Of a DNA stretch of 64,000 nt, positions 21,483 to 32,874 are shown piece by piece (positions within the stretch are counted from its first letter, which is position 1; every line of letters starts with the position of its first letter). The stretch covers positions 123,201,659 through 123,265,658 of the forward strand of contig CM061243.1 of NCBI GenBank assembly GCA_030848705.1, written 5' to 3'. The position numbers and the translations under genes are program-made. The DNA comes from Heracleum sosnowskyi (lineage: Eukaryota; Streptophyta; Magnoliopsida; Apiales; Apiaceae). The notes under the pieces are model-generated. The model ran no database searches. It had not been told where the DNA came from and worked only from the letters and a program-made list of their open reading frames with translations.

Positions 21483-22841
21483 TGTTAGGTCCTGATAAGT
21501 TTGTAGAAGGGGGGTTGAATACAAACTATACCGTTTTATCGAAATTTGTCCTTTGAATAATTTAACAATTAAGAACAAATTAATGCGGAATATAAATGAA
21601 ACAAAATTCAAGTTAAATATAAACTATATTAAACTTGAAGGGTGTTGCAAATACAGTATGGATTACAAAGTATTTATCTCAAACTAATTAATACAAATTT
21701 AGAATAAATTCGACATGAACTTTTCTAATATTTGTAATAAAAAGATCGAATGCTAAAAGCAAGTTCGAGATAAATTATAGGGATAAAAATCCGCTAGATA
21801 ATCAAAGCAATACAAGTAATCAACTTCTAGTGGTTTGGGTTTAACAATACAAACTAGAATTAATTGCTTGAGAAGAAATGAGATCAAATGGCTTCTTCGT
21901 TCTTTTTGCTGAGAGAAAAATGTGAAGATATGATAATACAAGTCTATCTCTTTTCTGTTATTGACCCCGAGTTAATACAAATTCATTTGCCTGTATGACC
22001 TACAAAAGTGTCATGTATGACCTCAAGTGATTCCAACAATTTTCGGTAGAACCTTTGGAAATGAACTTGTATGACCTGAAGTGATTCCAACAACTTTCGG
22101 TAGAACCTTAGGAAATGAACTTGTATGACCTGAAGTAATGTCCCTGTATGACCTTTAATCATTCGGTAGAACCTAGGATCTTTACACATTAGGTCATACC
22201 GAATTCTTTAAAAGGTCATACCGAGTAAAGAGGTCATACAGCTTTAAGATATTTTCTTTTAATTAATTTAGTTAGATTAAATTCTAGATTAAATTAATTC
22301 TTTTATAGAATTAATTTAATAAATAATTTAAACAACTAACTTAATTAATTTATTAATTAAATTAAATTAATAAATCAAAGAAGATAACTTAAAATCCTTG
22401 CATTCTTCTATCTTCTGAAAACCACTGAATATAGATGATTGAATTCCACTGATTGATGTCGTCATTCGATGCACTGTCTGGTTTCATGAATAACTGACTT
22501 CAATGATAATTCTTCATCTTTAAAACATTTAAAGCTGTGGCTTCTTTTCTTTAGCTCTGATTAAACTCTGAATCCTGTACTTCTTCTGTCACAAACTGGA
22601 AATCTCTGTCACTGTAGTAAATCCACTTTCTTGAATACTTCACTGAGGCTTGAACAATAAATTGAACTTCTTTCAATGTAGAATAACTTCAAGTCTGTAG
22701 ATGACTTTAATACTCCATTCTCTTGACATATAAAACTCTCTGAGATTCCTGTGACCTTTAATCTAATATTTACTTATTACATTCTTGTTTAAGTTGAGTA
22801 GAATCCTTGAATTACAAATAGGCTATAACATATGCCTTTCA
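21483..22841 (-). repeat. 3' LTR of SIRE-B
   Basis: 1359 bp, TGTTAGGTCC...GCCTTTCA on the plus strand. It contains a GTATGACCT / CGGTAGAACC motif cluster (21990-22235) and an AT-rich inverted-repeat tract (22255-22370) that is 32 bp shorter than in the right LTR. Confidence 0.93.
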
Positions 22842-22855
22842 ATCTCCCCCTATTT
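22842..22855 (-). other. Polypurine tract of SIRE-B
   Basis: The minus strand reads AAATAGGGGGAGAT, directly before the 3' LTR. A G-rich tract ending GGGGGAG is usual for this lineage. Confidence 0.85.
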
Positions 22856-24837
22856 GTTTGTTAGAGAATAACAACCAAATACCTAGAGGATCACTCAACT
22901 AAAACCAAGAAAAAGATAAGACTCTTAAGCCTAAGTAAATACTAGAAAGTTCTGGATCAAATATGACATTTCCAGATTTCACCAGTAAAGATAAATACAA
23001 GACAAATGTTCCTCTAGACTGAACATATGATAACTTTGAACCTGTCTTGATTTACCTAAGCTCTATACATATAACATTTACAAAACAGAGCTAATTTACC
23101 TTTACTCCCCTGAAACTCCCTCTTTACCTTTTATATCTTTTTCAGCTCCCTTTTTACTAGCTTCACCAGAATTCTCTAGAAACTTCTCCCCCTTAGTTGA
23201 GGAATTCTCTACAGATTTAACTTTATGAGTATCTGAAGCCATTAGGAGTTGAGATAGTTGATGGAGTTGATCTTGGAAGTAAATTTGTCTTCAAGATTTC
23301 CTTGAGCAGTCCCAGCTGATTGTTGACAGAGGTGGAAGAAGAAGACCGTTCAACCACTTGTGCTTGCAAAATTTCTTTATCAGCCTGGGTTTGAATAGAT
23401 GTTCCTGTAGATCAGCTATGTGAGCTAACTACATTGCAGTGTATGTGTCTGTGTGTGCACTCACTTGAATTTCTCTTGTAAGTGTATCACTCATCTCACG
23501 TGCATGTGTTTCACTCAGTGTTTGACTCTTATCACTCAACATTAGCTGTCTGTTTGCTCCTTTTTGATCAGTACCTGCATTGAAACTCACCCTAGCCTCT
23601 TCAAGAGAGGTCAGTGGTGGTGCAATGGGAGTTCTCAAATCCTGATCCTCAATCATGTCTATCAAATCACTTGGATTTGAAATCTGAATTGCTTCAGTGA
23701 TAGACTGACCAAGTTGCCTTCCACTTTCTCCAGATAAATCTGCGAGTGGAAAATCCCTTAGGGAGCCAGAGATGTTCACTCTGGGAGGGGAGAAAATGAT
23801 TCTATTTGATTTGGCAAAGAATCAAATTTTCCCTCAGATGCCAGTGAAGGCACTTCTACCGTAACAATGGTAGGCACTGTAACCAGTTGCAGGTGCTCTG
23901 CTTTCACTGTGTCCTGAGTTTCATCTAATGGAATTGTTTCCTCCCATTGTGAGTAATGAGAGTGTGCTTGACTCAGTACAAAGTGCCATGGCCCTATGGC
24001 AAATTTCAATAGATTCATCCTGTTGAGAGAATGTCTCTAGAAACAGTTCATTGGCCATTTCAAAGTCCATATCCTATTGAGAGGATACAGATGGGCTGAC
24101 AGATGCCTCAGTATATGTTGAGTTTCTTTAGAGGAGGCAGATCTGTGGGATCACTCACTGTTTCAATCAAAATACTTCTTTATTTAACAATTGATTTCTG
24201 TTCAGGCTGAGAGTTCAAGAAGGTTGTAGACTCATTGTTTGGCTCTAAGACCTGGGATAGAGATTGTGGATCTACATTCCCTTGGTCAACCCTAACAACC
24301 ACTTGGGTTCAGCAACAGTAAACGAAGTGGATTGAGAGATAGAAAGTAATACCTGAATTGGATTTGGCACTGAATTTCCAGCTAAGCAAGAGCTAGATCA
24401 AAAATAATATATACACTATATTTACACAAACGACTAAGTCAAATAGAAAATAAAAGATAATAAATAATAAGCAATAAAAAAAAATACAATAATAAAAAAA
24501 AAATTACAGGAAACTATTTACAGGCAACTATTTACAAACATTATAAAACTGCAGAATATTATAGAAGTGCATAAAAATAATATAAACTTGCAGAAATATT
24601 TAAACAACAATATTTACAATCTGAAACTAACTTAAATGATTCTTAAATAAATAAATTTTCAATACAAATAAGTTTCTCCACTTAAAAAATATGAGAAAAG
24701 TATTTTTAAATAAAATAAATTATTCAGAATATTTAAATTAACAAGCTATAAAAAAAAACAAGAACTGGCAAAATATATCATTCAATATCAGCAAGAGAAA
24801 ATGACTTTTTGAAAGAACAAACATGACAGAGATATTG
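22856..24837 (-). other. Post-pol region of SIRE-B with a degenerate extra reading frame
   Basis: Two kilobases between pol and the 3' LTR. Open stretches on the minus strand at 24018-23776 (80 aa) and 23779-23429 (116 aa) overlap slightly in different frames and may be pieces of one former gene. The translation is hydrophilic and rich in Ser, Glu and Thr. SIRE elements often carry an envelope-like or other extra frame in this place; I see no signal peptide or membrane segment here and cannot call it env. From 24400 to 24840 it is low-complexity, A-rich sequence. Confidence 0.45.
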
Positions 24838-27800
24838 TTAATCACTAAGACTGTTTAACATACCCAATTTACCAACTAACTTGATAAATGTGGATTCGTC
24901 AACAGATTTAGTGAATATATCTGCAGTCTGTTCTTCTGTGGGTACAAAGTGTAGCTCCACTGTTCCATTCATGACATGCTCTCTGATAAAATGATACCTG
25001 ATATCAATGTGCTTCGTTCTCGAGTGCTGCACAGGGTTGTTGGAGATTGCTATGGCACTTGTATTATCACACAAAATAGGAATTTTGTCTAATGCAAAGC
25101 CATAGTCCTTTAATTGATTCCTTATCCATAAGATCTGAGCACAACAGCTTCCAGCAGCAATATATTCAGCTTCTGCTGTTGAATTGGAAACTGTTTGCTG
25201 TTTCTTGCTATACCAGGAAATCAACCTACCTCCTAGGAATTGACAACTCCCAGAGGTACTCTTTCTATCCACAACACTACATGCATAATCAGAATCTGTA
25301 TATCCAACAAGATTAAAACCAGAATCTTTAGGGTACCAGATACCTAGATTAGGTGTACCCTTAAGATATCTCAAGATTCTTTTCACAGTAACGAGATGTA
25401 CATCTCTAGGGTCCGCTTGGAACCTTGCACACAAGCATGTAGCATACATAATATCTGGTCTACTAGCAGTAAGATAGAGTAAGGAGCCAATCATACCTCT
25501 GTAGCTTTTAACATCTACCTTGATAGAATTGTCAGAAGCTCCAAGTTTGATGGCTGTTGAAGATGGAGTCCTTGCTGATGCTGAATCCTCTATGTGATAC
25601 TTCTTGAGGAGTTCTTTAAGATACTTGGATTGACAAATAAATATACCATTTGTCCTTTGACTTACTTGCAATCCAAGAAAGAACTTTAGCTCACCCATCA
25701 TACTCATTTCAAACTTACTCTGCATAAGCTCAGCAAATCTCTTATAGAGATTATCATTAGTAGACCCAAATATGATGTCATCCACATAGACTTGGACTAA
25801 TATCATATCACTTTTGTGTTTCTTTGAAAAAAGAGTTTTGTCTATGATACCTCTAACAAAACCATTTTCTAAAAGAAAACCAGAGAGAGTGTCATACCAT
25901 TTTCTTGGGGCTTGTTTGAGACCATAGATAGCCTTGAAGAGAAAGTACACAAAGTCCAGCATCTCCTGATTTTCAAAGCCAGGGGGCTGTTCCACATACA
26001 CTTCTTCATCAAGCTCACCATTCAGGAATGCACTCTTAACATCCATTTGATAGACTTTAAAATTGGAGTAAGCAGCAAATGCTAAGAACATCCTGATGGC
26101 CTCAAGTCTAGCCACTGGTGCATAGGTTTCATCATAATCAATGCCTTCAGATTGAGAATACCCTTGTGCAACCAGTCTTGCCTTGTTCCTTGTAACAATG
26201 CCATCCTCATCTAGCTTGTTCCTGTATACCCATCTTGTACCAACTACTTTCTTGTTCTTTGGCCTGGGTACCAGCTTCCAGACTTGCTGTTGTTCAAACT
26301 GATTGAGTTCATCTTGCATAACAATCACCCAATCTGGATCAGTCAGTGCTTCCTCAGTTTTCTTTGGCTCCATTTTAGATAGAAATGCTGAAAAATGACA
26401 TTCATTCTGAGTTGCACTTCTAGTTTTAACTCCAACATCTGGATCACCAATGATCAGCTCAAAGGGATGAGCTCTATTCCATACAGTCTGTCTTGGAAGA
26501 TTTGATCTTGATGATTCGCCTTGAATTTCACTTTGATGTTGTGAGTGAGTAGTTGATCCTTCATTTGCTCCCCCTGAGTTGTTGCTTGATTGCCTTGATG
26601 ATTCTTCTCCAGTGTTGGTGGTATCTCCATTGTTACCAGTGTTTCCACCACCATCACCATGATCATTATCATCATTGTTATTATCATTACCAGCAATAAC
26701 TTCAGGTGGGGCTTCATCATCTGAATCTGAGTCTGGAAAGTTATCAAACTTCATTTTCTCAGATGAATCTGCTGTTTGGATATTAGGGAATTTAGTGTCA
26801 TCAAAAGTAACATTGACACTTTCCTTTACTGTGTGACTGCCAACCAAGTAGACCCTGTAAGATCTTCTGGAATAACCAACAAAAATAGCTTCTTGTGCCT
26901 TTGCATCAAACTTGCCACGTTTCACATTGTCATCTATAAGCACAAAGCATTTTGCTCCAAATACATGAAAGTACTTGACAGTTGGTTTCTTGTTGTTCAT
27001 GATCTCATACGGAGTCTTCATTAAGTCCTTGTTGATTAAAGTTCGATTCTGAGTATAACAAGCTGTATTCGTTGCTTCAGCCCAAAAGTACGTTGGAAGT
27101 TTGGACTCACTTAACATAGTCCTAGCATCTTCAATCAATGTACGATTCTTTCTTTCCACTACTCCATTTTGTTGAGGAGTTCTAGGGGCAGAATACTGTC
27201 TTGTTATTCCTTTATCAGCACAAAAGTCATTTAAAATGGCATTCTTGAATTCAGTACCATTATCTGACCTTATGGCTCTAACAGGGAATCTAGAATCCAG
27301 CTCAATCAACTTCACATGGCCAATCACCAGGTATGGGGTCTCATCCTTGGAATGTAGGAATAAAACCCATGTATATTTTGAAAAGTCATCAACAATCACA
27401 AGTGCATATTGCTTCTTTGACATGGACATCACATTAACTGGACCAAACAAATCCATGTGCAGTAGCTGAAGAGGTTCAGTTATTGATGATGTGTCAGTGC
27501 CCTTGTGAGAAGCTTTCTTTGACTTTCCTTTCTGACATGCCTCACACAGTCCTTCCTGTGTAAATTCCATCTGAGGCAAACCTCTAACCAATTCCCTCCT
27601 GACTAAAGAGTTCATGGTTTTGAAGTTAAGGTGAGACATCTTCTTGTGCCATAGCCAACTATCATCTGATGAAGCTTTAGCATAAAAACAATTAACTTCA
27701 TCTTTGAATCCCGAGTTCAGATCAGCTATGAACAAGTCACCTTTCCTTACTCCTTGAAGAGCAGGCTTTCCATTCTTCTTGTGAAGGATCTGACACTTCT

Positions 27801-28080
27801 CTCTTTCAAAGGAAACAGCATATCCTCTGTCACAGAAATGACTGATGCTGAGAAGATTGAACTTCAGACCTTCCACAAATGAAACATCTTCAATGATAAC
27901 ATTTCCGTACTTCAAACAGCCATATCCTTTCGTAATACCCTTGCTGTTATCTCCAAAGGTAACTACTGGGCCAGCTTTCATAACCACATCTGATAGCAGG
28001 GCTCTATCTCCGGTCATATGCCTTGAACAGCCACTGTCAAGAATCCACATAACACGGTTTACCTGTTTAACTCCCTGCAA
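24838..28080 (-). CDS. SIRE-B pol polyprotein
   Basis: 1080 codons, uninterrupted. Visible in order: aspartic protease (WILDSGCSRHMTGD, residues 12-25); GAG-pre-integrase region (WLWHKKMSHLNF at about 142-153, CEACQKGK at 179-186); integrase catalytic triad D210 (HMDLFGP), D273 (RSDNG) and E309 (VVERKNRT); an Asn/Asp/Gly-rich linker (450-505); reverse transcriptase (TRWVYRNK 615-622, D680, YVDDIIFGSTN 765-775); and RNase H (YTDSDYA 927-933, STAEAEY 967-973, ILCDN 1002-1006). The residue after YTDSDYA is Cys, where copy D has Gly. It is in a different frame from gag, so expression needs frameshifting or re-initiation. It encodes replication and integration enzymes acting in virus-like particles. 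Likely still coding-competent. Confidence 0.92.
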   Translation of the reverse strand: MQGVKQVNRVMWILDSGCSRHMTGDRALLSDVVMKAGPVVTFGDNSKGITKGYGCLKYGNVIIEDVSFVEGLKFNLLSISHFCDRGYAVSFEREKCQILHKKNGKPALQGVRKGDLFIADLNSGFKDEVNCFYAKASSDDSWLWHKKMSHLNFKTMNSLVRRELVRGLPQMEFTQEGLCEACQKGKSKKASHKGTDTSSITEPLQLLHMDLFGPVNVMSMSKKQYALVIVDDFSKYTWVLFLHSKDETPYLVIGHVKLIELDSRFPVRAIRSDNGTEFKNAILNDFCADKGITRQYSAPRTPQQNGVVERKNRTLIEDARTMLSESKLPTYFWAEATNTACYTQNRTLINKDLMKTPYEIMNNKKPTVKYFHVFGAKCFVLIDDNVKRGKFDAKAQEAIFVGYSRRSYRVYLVGSHTVKESVNVTFDDTKFPNIQTADSSEKMKFDNFPDSDSDDEAPPEVIAGNDNNNDDNDHGDGGGNTGNNGDTTNTGEESSRQSSNNSGGANEGSTTHSQHQSEIQGESSRSNLPRQTVWNRAHPFELIIGDPDVGVKTRSATQNECHFSAFLSKMEPKKTEEALTDPDWVIVMQDELNQFEQQQVWKLVPRPKNKKVVGTRWVYRNKLDEDGIVTRNKARLVAQGYSQSEGIDYDETYAPVARLEAIRMFLAFAAYSNFKVYQMDVKSAFLNGELDEEVYVEQPPGFENQEMLDFVYFLFKAIYGLKQAPRKWYDTLSGFLLENGFVRGIIDKTLFSKKHKSDMILVQVYVDDIIFGSTNDNLYKRFAELMQSKFEMSMMGELKFFLGLQVSQRTNGIFICQSKYLKELLKKYHIEDSASARTPSSTAIKLGASDNSIKVDVKSYRGMIGSLLYLTASRPDIMYATCLCARFQADPRDVHLVTVKRILRYLKGTPNLGIWYPKDSGFNLVGYTDSDYACSVVDRKSTSGSCQFLGGRLISWYSKKQQTVSNSTAEAEYIAAGSCCAQILWIRNQLKDYGFALDKIPILCDNTSAIAISNNPVQHSRTKHIDIRYHFIREHVMNGTVELHFVPTEEQTADIFTKSVDESTFIKLVGKLGMLNSLSD

Positions 28081-28130
28081 TACCAGATTGATTAGTCCTT
28101 CCTAGGAACCCACACTTGATTGGGTCCGGC

Positions 28131-30347
28131 TTACTTAAAGAACTGGCCTTTGTCAGGCAAAACAACATTTTTAACTAAAACTACTTCAACCTCTTTCACA
28201 TAAGAGCGTTTCCATTTATAGCCAGCCTTAACACATTTCTGAGTAGGCTTAGGGATAAATGAATCCACTCTAGTCTGAGGAGGACTAGTAGTCTTTGCTT
28301 TAACATGCTTCTTATTATTAACATGTTGACGTGGAACAGTCTTATCACTAGATACATGCTTTTTATTAAAATAAGCATACATAACATTGAAAGCACAAGA
28401 CATGCAATTAATCACACCACATGCTTTATGAGAAGAATTAACAGCAGGCATGTTAGTTCTACAGTTGTTTTGATCCAACTTATGGATATCTGATTTAGTC
28501 TTTTTAGTTGTAGCAACTTTGACTGGAATATCAGATATACACTTTTTAGACTGTTCAGCTTCCAAAGCAATATCTTCCTCACGATTCTCCTCAGCTATAA
28601 TGATAGAGTATTCATTCATAGGATCTGCCTCGGACTCCTTACAGAAGGGTGTTTCAATACCCTTAAGTACATATGGAACAACCTTCCCTTCAGATCTGAC
28701 TCTACAAGGGGTATTAATTCCAAGCAATCCAATAGCCTCATTATAATCATACACTATACTGACATGATTACCAATAGCTTGTTTATTGAGAATCTCTTTA
28801 GCCGTCTTACAAGAGTTGTAATAGGCATTAGCTTTGGTATTAAGCACACTATTCTTTTCTTTAAGAATGGTTTCCAGTTGAATATAACATTTAACCCTAT
28901 TCTCAAGAAAAGCAATTTTCTCAGTAAGTTCATCCTGATTAACATGCACTAGTTTTAATTCTTTTATTTCCTTTTCAAGATTTGTGTTTAAAAGAATTAT
29001 TCTATCATTTTCAGTGCGTGCACACTCTAAAGTATCACCAAGATTACGAATCATTTCAGTGTCAGTGAACTTTACCTCAGACATGTCGGGTGAAGAAAAC
29101 ATGGAATCAAAGAGTTTGTCTCTTATTACCATGAGTGCAAGATTTCCAATCTCACCTGCTTCTTCATCACTGTCAGTGTCATCCCAACTCTTTCCTTCAG
29201 CAACATAAGCTTTCCCAATCTTATTCTTCTTGCTAGAATCAAATGAGTTCCTTGTCACTTGCTTTGGTTTTTTACATTCAGTAGCAAAGTGACCCAACTC
29301 ATTGCAATTGTAGCATCTGATTGTGCTCCTTTCCACAGTTCCAGTTTTGTAGCCACCCCTTGTGCCACTTGAAGATGAAGATCCACCTCTCTGAAATCTG
29401 GGTCTGAACTTAAGATTGGAATTCCTCTTGAATCTGAACTTCCCAAATTTCCTGACTATCAAAGCCAAGTCACCATCCTCCAGCTGATCAAGCTCCTCTA
29501 AAGAATAGAAGTCACCACCAGATTGATCAATGGATGTTAATCCATATTCAGCATCAATAACATTCATGTTAGAACTGGAAGGTTGAACAGCCTTTACTTC
29601 CAGTTTCTGTGGGACTTCAGCAGCCAATGCAGTAGAAGTACTAACTATCCTCCCAGTTCCATATAACTCATCCTGTTGAATCTGCTCCAGCTCATAGGTC
29701 TTCAGAACACCATACAGTCTTTCCAAAGAGACCTCTGTAAGATCTCTTGCTTCTCTAATGGCAGATATTCTGTGCTCCAAATGACGTGGAAGTGTAAGTA
29801 GGAACTTCTTGTTAATTTCCTTGGTAGTATAGTGCTTCCCATTGAGTTTCAGATCATTGATCAATTTGTTGTATCTCTCAAAAACATCAGAGATACCTTC
29901 ACCAGGGTTTGATCTGAAGTGCTCATATTGAGAGGTGAGAATTTCCAGCTTATTCTCCCTAACCTCCTCTGTCCCCTCATTGATTATCTCTATAGTATCC
30001 CAAATGTGTTTGGCAGTTCCACAGTTTAGGACATGATTATGCATGACAGGATCAAGACACTCAATAAGGATCAGCTGTAGACAGGAATCCAAGATAACAT
30101 CCTCTTTCTCATCAGGAGTGTAATCCTTGGGATCTTTAGGGTACATTCTAGCAGCCCTAGTCACAACATTATCCATAATTAATTCTCCCTCAATAATCAT
30201 AGGGAGTTTGGGACCGTTCTTCAGCACATTAATGTATTTAGGATTTGCAACCTTAAGAAATAGAAGCATTTTCTTCTTCCACATTGGATAATGCTCCTTG
30301 CTGAACATTGGGATTTTAACTGTACCCACTTTCTGTGTAGTAGACAT
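28131..30347 (-). CDS. SIRE-B gag
   Basis: 738 aa, start at the ATG at 30347 about 100 bp after the primer site. N-terminal gag core (residues 1-235; MWKKKMLLF, HIWDTIEIINEGTEEV), a CCHC knuckle CYNCNELGHFATEC at 345-358, an acidic DDTDSDEE patch at about 389-396, then a long heptad-like charged region (440-525), as in other SIRE gags. It forms the particle and binds the element's RNA. The frame stops at a TAA 13 codons earlier than in copy D, where the homologous codon is TAT. Because of this, gag and the pol frame overlap by almost nothing here. Confidence 0.9.
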   Translation of the reverse strand: MSTTQKVGTVKIPMFSKEHYPMWKKKMLLFLKVANPKYINVLKNGPKLPMIIEGELIMDNVVTRAARMYPKDPKDYTPDEKEDVILDSCLQLILIECLDPVMHNHVLNCGTAKHIWDTIEIINEGTEEVRENKLEILTSQYEHFRSNPGEGISDVFERYNKLINDLKLNGKHYTTKEINKKFLLTLPRHLEHRISAIREARDLTEVSLERLYGVLKTYELEQIQQDELYGTGRIVSTSTALAAEVPQKLEVKAVQPSSSNMNVIDAEYGLTSIDQSGGDFYSLEELDQLEDGDLALIVRKFGKFRFKRNSNLKFRPRFQRGGSSSSSGTRGGYKTGTVERSTIRCYNCNELGHFATECKKPKQVTRNSFDSSKKNKIGKAYVAEGKSWDDTDSDEEAGEIGNLALMVIRDKLFDSMFSSPDMSEVKFTDTEMIRNLGDTLECARTENDRIILLNTNLEKEIKELKLVHVNQDELTEKIAFLENRVKCYIQLETILKEKNSVLNTKANAYYNSCKTAKEILNKQAIGNHVSIVYDYNEAIGLLGINTPCRVRSEGKVVPYVLKGIETPFCKESEADPMNEYSIIIAEENREEDIALEAEQSKKCISDIPVKVATTKKTKSDIHKLDQNNCRTNMPAVNSSHKACGVINCMSCAFNVMYAYFNKKHVSSDKTVPRQHVNNKKHVKAKTTSPPQTRVDSFIPKPTQKCVKAGYKWKRSYVKEVEVVLVKNVVLPDKGQFFK

Positions 30348-30439
30348 ATTTTGAGATTTTTAGGAATAAAATAAAAAAATCAGAGTTTAAGAAAAAATCT
30401 CAAAACAATTGGATCTTTGATTTGTATATCAATCAAAAG

Positions 30440-30451
30440 GCTCTGATGCCA
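30440..30451 (-). other. Primer-binding site of SIRE-B
   Basis: The minus strand reads TGGCATCAGAGC: the plant initiator tRNA-Met site with C for T at position 4. Copy D has the same variant, so it belongs to the family. Confidence 0.85.
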
Positions 30452-30453
30452 AT

Positions 30454-31844
30454 TGTTAGGTCCTGATAAGTTTGTAGAAGGGGGGTTGAATACAAACTAT
30501 ACCGTTTTATCGAAATTTGTCCTTTGAATAATTTAACAATTAAGAACAAATTAATGCGGAATATAAATGAAACAAAATTCAAGTTAAATATAAACTATAT
30601 TAAACTTGAAGGGTGTTGCAAATACAGTATGGATTACAAAGTATTTATCTCAAACTAATTAATACAAATTTAGAATAAATTCGACATGAACTTTTCTAAT
30701 ATTTGTAATAAAAAGATCGAATGCTAAAAGCAAGTTCGAGATAAATTATAGGGATAAAAATCCGCTAGATAATCAAAGCAATACAAGTAATCAACTTCTA
30801 GTGGTTTGGATTTAACAATACAAACTAGAATTAATTGCTTGAGAAGAAATGAGATCAAATGGCTTCTTCGTTCTTTTTGCTGAGAGAAAAATGTGAAGAT
30901 ATGATAATACAAGTCTATCTCTTTTCTGTTATTGACCCCGAGTTAATACAAATTCATTTGCCTGTATGACCTACAAAAGTGTCCTGTATGACCTCAAGTG
31001 ATTCCAAAAACTTTCGGTAGAACCTTTGGAAATGAACTTGTATGACCTGAAGTGATTCCAACAACTTTCGGTAGAACCTTAGGAAATGAACTTGTATGAC
31101 CTGAAGTAATGTCCCTGTATGACCTTTAATCATTCGGTAGAACCTAGGATCTTTACACATTAGGTCATACCGAATTCTTTAAAAGGTCATACCGAGTAAA
31201 GAGGTCATACAGCTTTAAGATATTTTCTTTTAATTAATTTAGTTAGATTAAATTCTAGATTAAATTAATTCTTTTATAGAATTAATTTAATAAATAATTT
31301 AAACAACTAACTTAATTAATTTAATAAATTAATTAATTCTGATAGAATTAATTTATTAATTAAATTGAATAAATAAATCAAAGAAGATAACTTAAAATCC
31401 TTGCATTCTTCTATCTTCTGAAAACCACTGAATATAGATGATTGAATTCCACTGATTGATGTCGTCATTCGATGCACTGTCTGGTTTCATGAATAACTGA
31501 CTTCAATGATAATTCTTCATCTTTAAAACATTTAAAGCTGTGGCTTCTTTTCTTTAGCTCTGATTAAACTCTGAATCCTGTACTTCTTCTGTCACAAACT
31601 GGAAATCTCTGTCACTGTAGTAAATCCACTTTCTTGAATACTTCACTGAGGCTTGAACAATAAATTGAACTTCTTTCAATGTAGAATAACTTCAAGTCTG
31701 TAGATGACTTTAATACTCCATTCTCTTGACATATAAAACTCTCTGAGATTCCTGTGACCTTTAATCTAATATTTACTTATTACATTCTTGTTTAAGTTGA
31801 GTAGAATCCTTGAATTACAAATAGGCTATAGCATATGCCTTTCA
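30454..31844 (-). repeat. 5' LTR of SIRE-B
   Basis: 1391 bp; same ends as the left LTR. It includes the GTATGACCT motif cluster (30961-31210) and the longer form of the AT-rich inverted-repeat tract (about 31230-31375). Confidence 0.93.
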
Positions 31845-31873
31845 ATGAAGAGCAACCAGGTTCAAATAATCCG

Positions 31874-32874
31874 GTAATAAGATTATAATCTATATTGTCG
31901 ATTACTGCTTATTTCTTGAATCCTTATTACTGCTTTTGTGATGTATGATTGTATGTACACAGTGCTTTTGTCGATTGTATGATTGTCGTGTGATGTATTG
32001 TATGTATAGGTTGATTTCGATAGTCGATTGATGATTTAAGACTGTTATGTATGCTAATTTACATTGCTGATTAGTACTGATGAAGTTTGTAGTTTCGATT
32101 TCGATAATTTAATGTTTAAACATAAGGGCTATGGTTAACATATTCCTTTTAAATTTTGAATTGTTTTAGAACTTTTCCTATGATGTATTTCTGGTTTCAA
32201 CTTTGTTATATACTTCATGGGCTGGAAACATGACCTTGTGGCTTGTATGATGTAGTTCCAGGATCAGGATTAGCTAGAATCTAGATACAGGATGTCCTTT
32301 ATGCTTTCAAGTAGTGGTTGTCTAACATCCACAATAAATGGTAAGTGAGGTTTGATCACATTAGTCATTTATATGACTAATTTTGACAGAAACAATAGTA
32401 TAGATTTGTGTAATTGATGAAGGAAGGTACATGACCTTGTATTATTGTGACTTTGTGAGTTATGAGAGTCAGAAGTACTATGTAGTAATATCTCAGTCTC
32501 AAAGTTAGTACTCATTGTTCAAATGCTTGACTAAAATTGTAAGCGTTGTAATTCAACAAATAAATCCTTCTTTTGTAGTGTCGTGTTGAGCTGTGAAATC
32601 TGTCTTCCTCTGTCAAAGAGTGAATAAATATATGTATGGTATTCTGTAATTGATTTAGATCGCAGTAGCAGTTCAATACACACTGCTGTATTGCATTTTT
32701 AATTATTTGTATCTGGACTCTGGTGACAGAATCATGGAACCATTACAATGCTGATTACAATGCTGATTACAATGCTGATATGTGTTCAATCTCTGTCTAC
32801 ACTATTTCACTAGCAATGCTGTTATTTGTGTTTGGATTCTGTAGAGTAATTTATGAATCTTGTTGTTTTTTCAG
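31874..32874 (+). other. Intron 1 of the hAT gene
   Basis: 1001 bp, donor CCG|GTAATAAG, acceptor TTTTTTCAG|CAA. T-rich, with short repeats such as ACAATGCTGATT three times at 32746-32781. No nested gene is visible. Confidence 0.7.

Larger units (their letters stand above)
21483..31844 (-). mobile_element. SIRE-B: complete SIRE-lineage Copia element
   Basis: 10,362 bp with perfect target duplication ATGAA (21478-21482 and 31845-31849). On the minus strand: 5' LTR 31844-30454, primer site, gag 30347-28131, pol 28080-24838, a 2-kb post-pol region, a polypurine tract and 3' LTR 22841-21483. The lineage is inferred from the large gag with a knuckle and coiled coil, the WILDSGCSRHMTGD protease, the YVDDIIFGSTN polymerase motif, the LTR size and the long post-pol region. 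The LTRs differ by a 32-bp indel in an AT tract and a handful of substitutions. It sits inside the first exon of a hAT gene. Confidence 0.93.

Noticed and set aside
22856..24837. An envelope gene in SIRE-B
   Set aside because: The remnants show no signal peptide, no membrane-spanning segment and no continuous frame.
32746..32785. ACAATGCTGATT repeats as a CRISPR-like or regulatory array
   Set aside because: Three short direct repeats with no spacers, in a plant intron; simple duplication.
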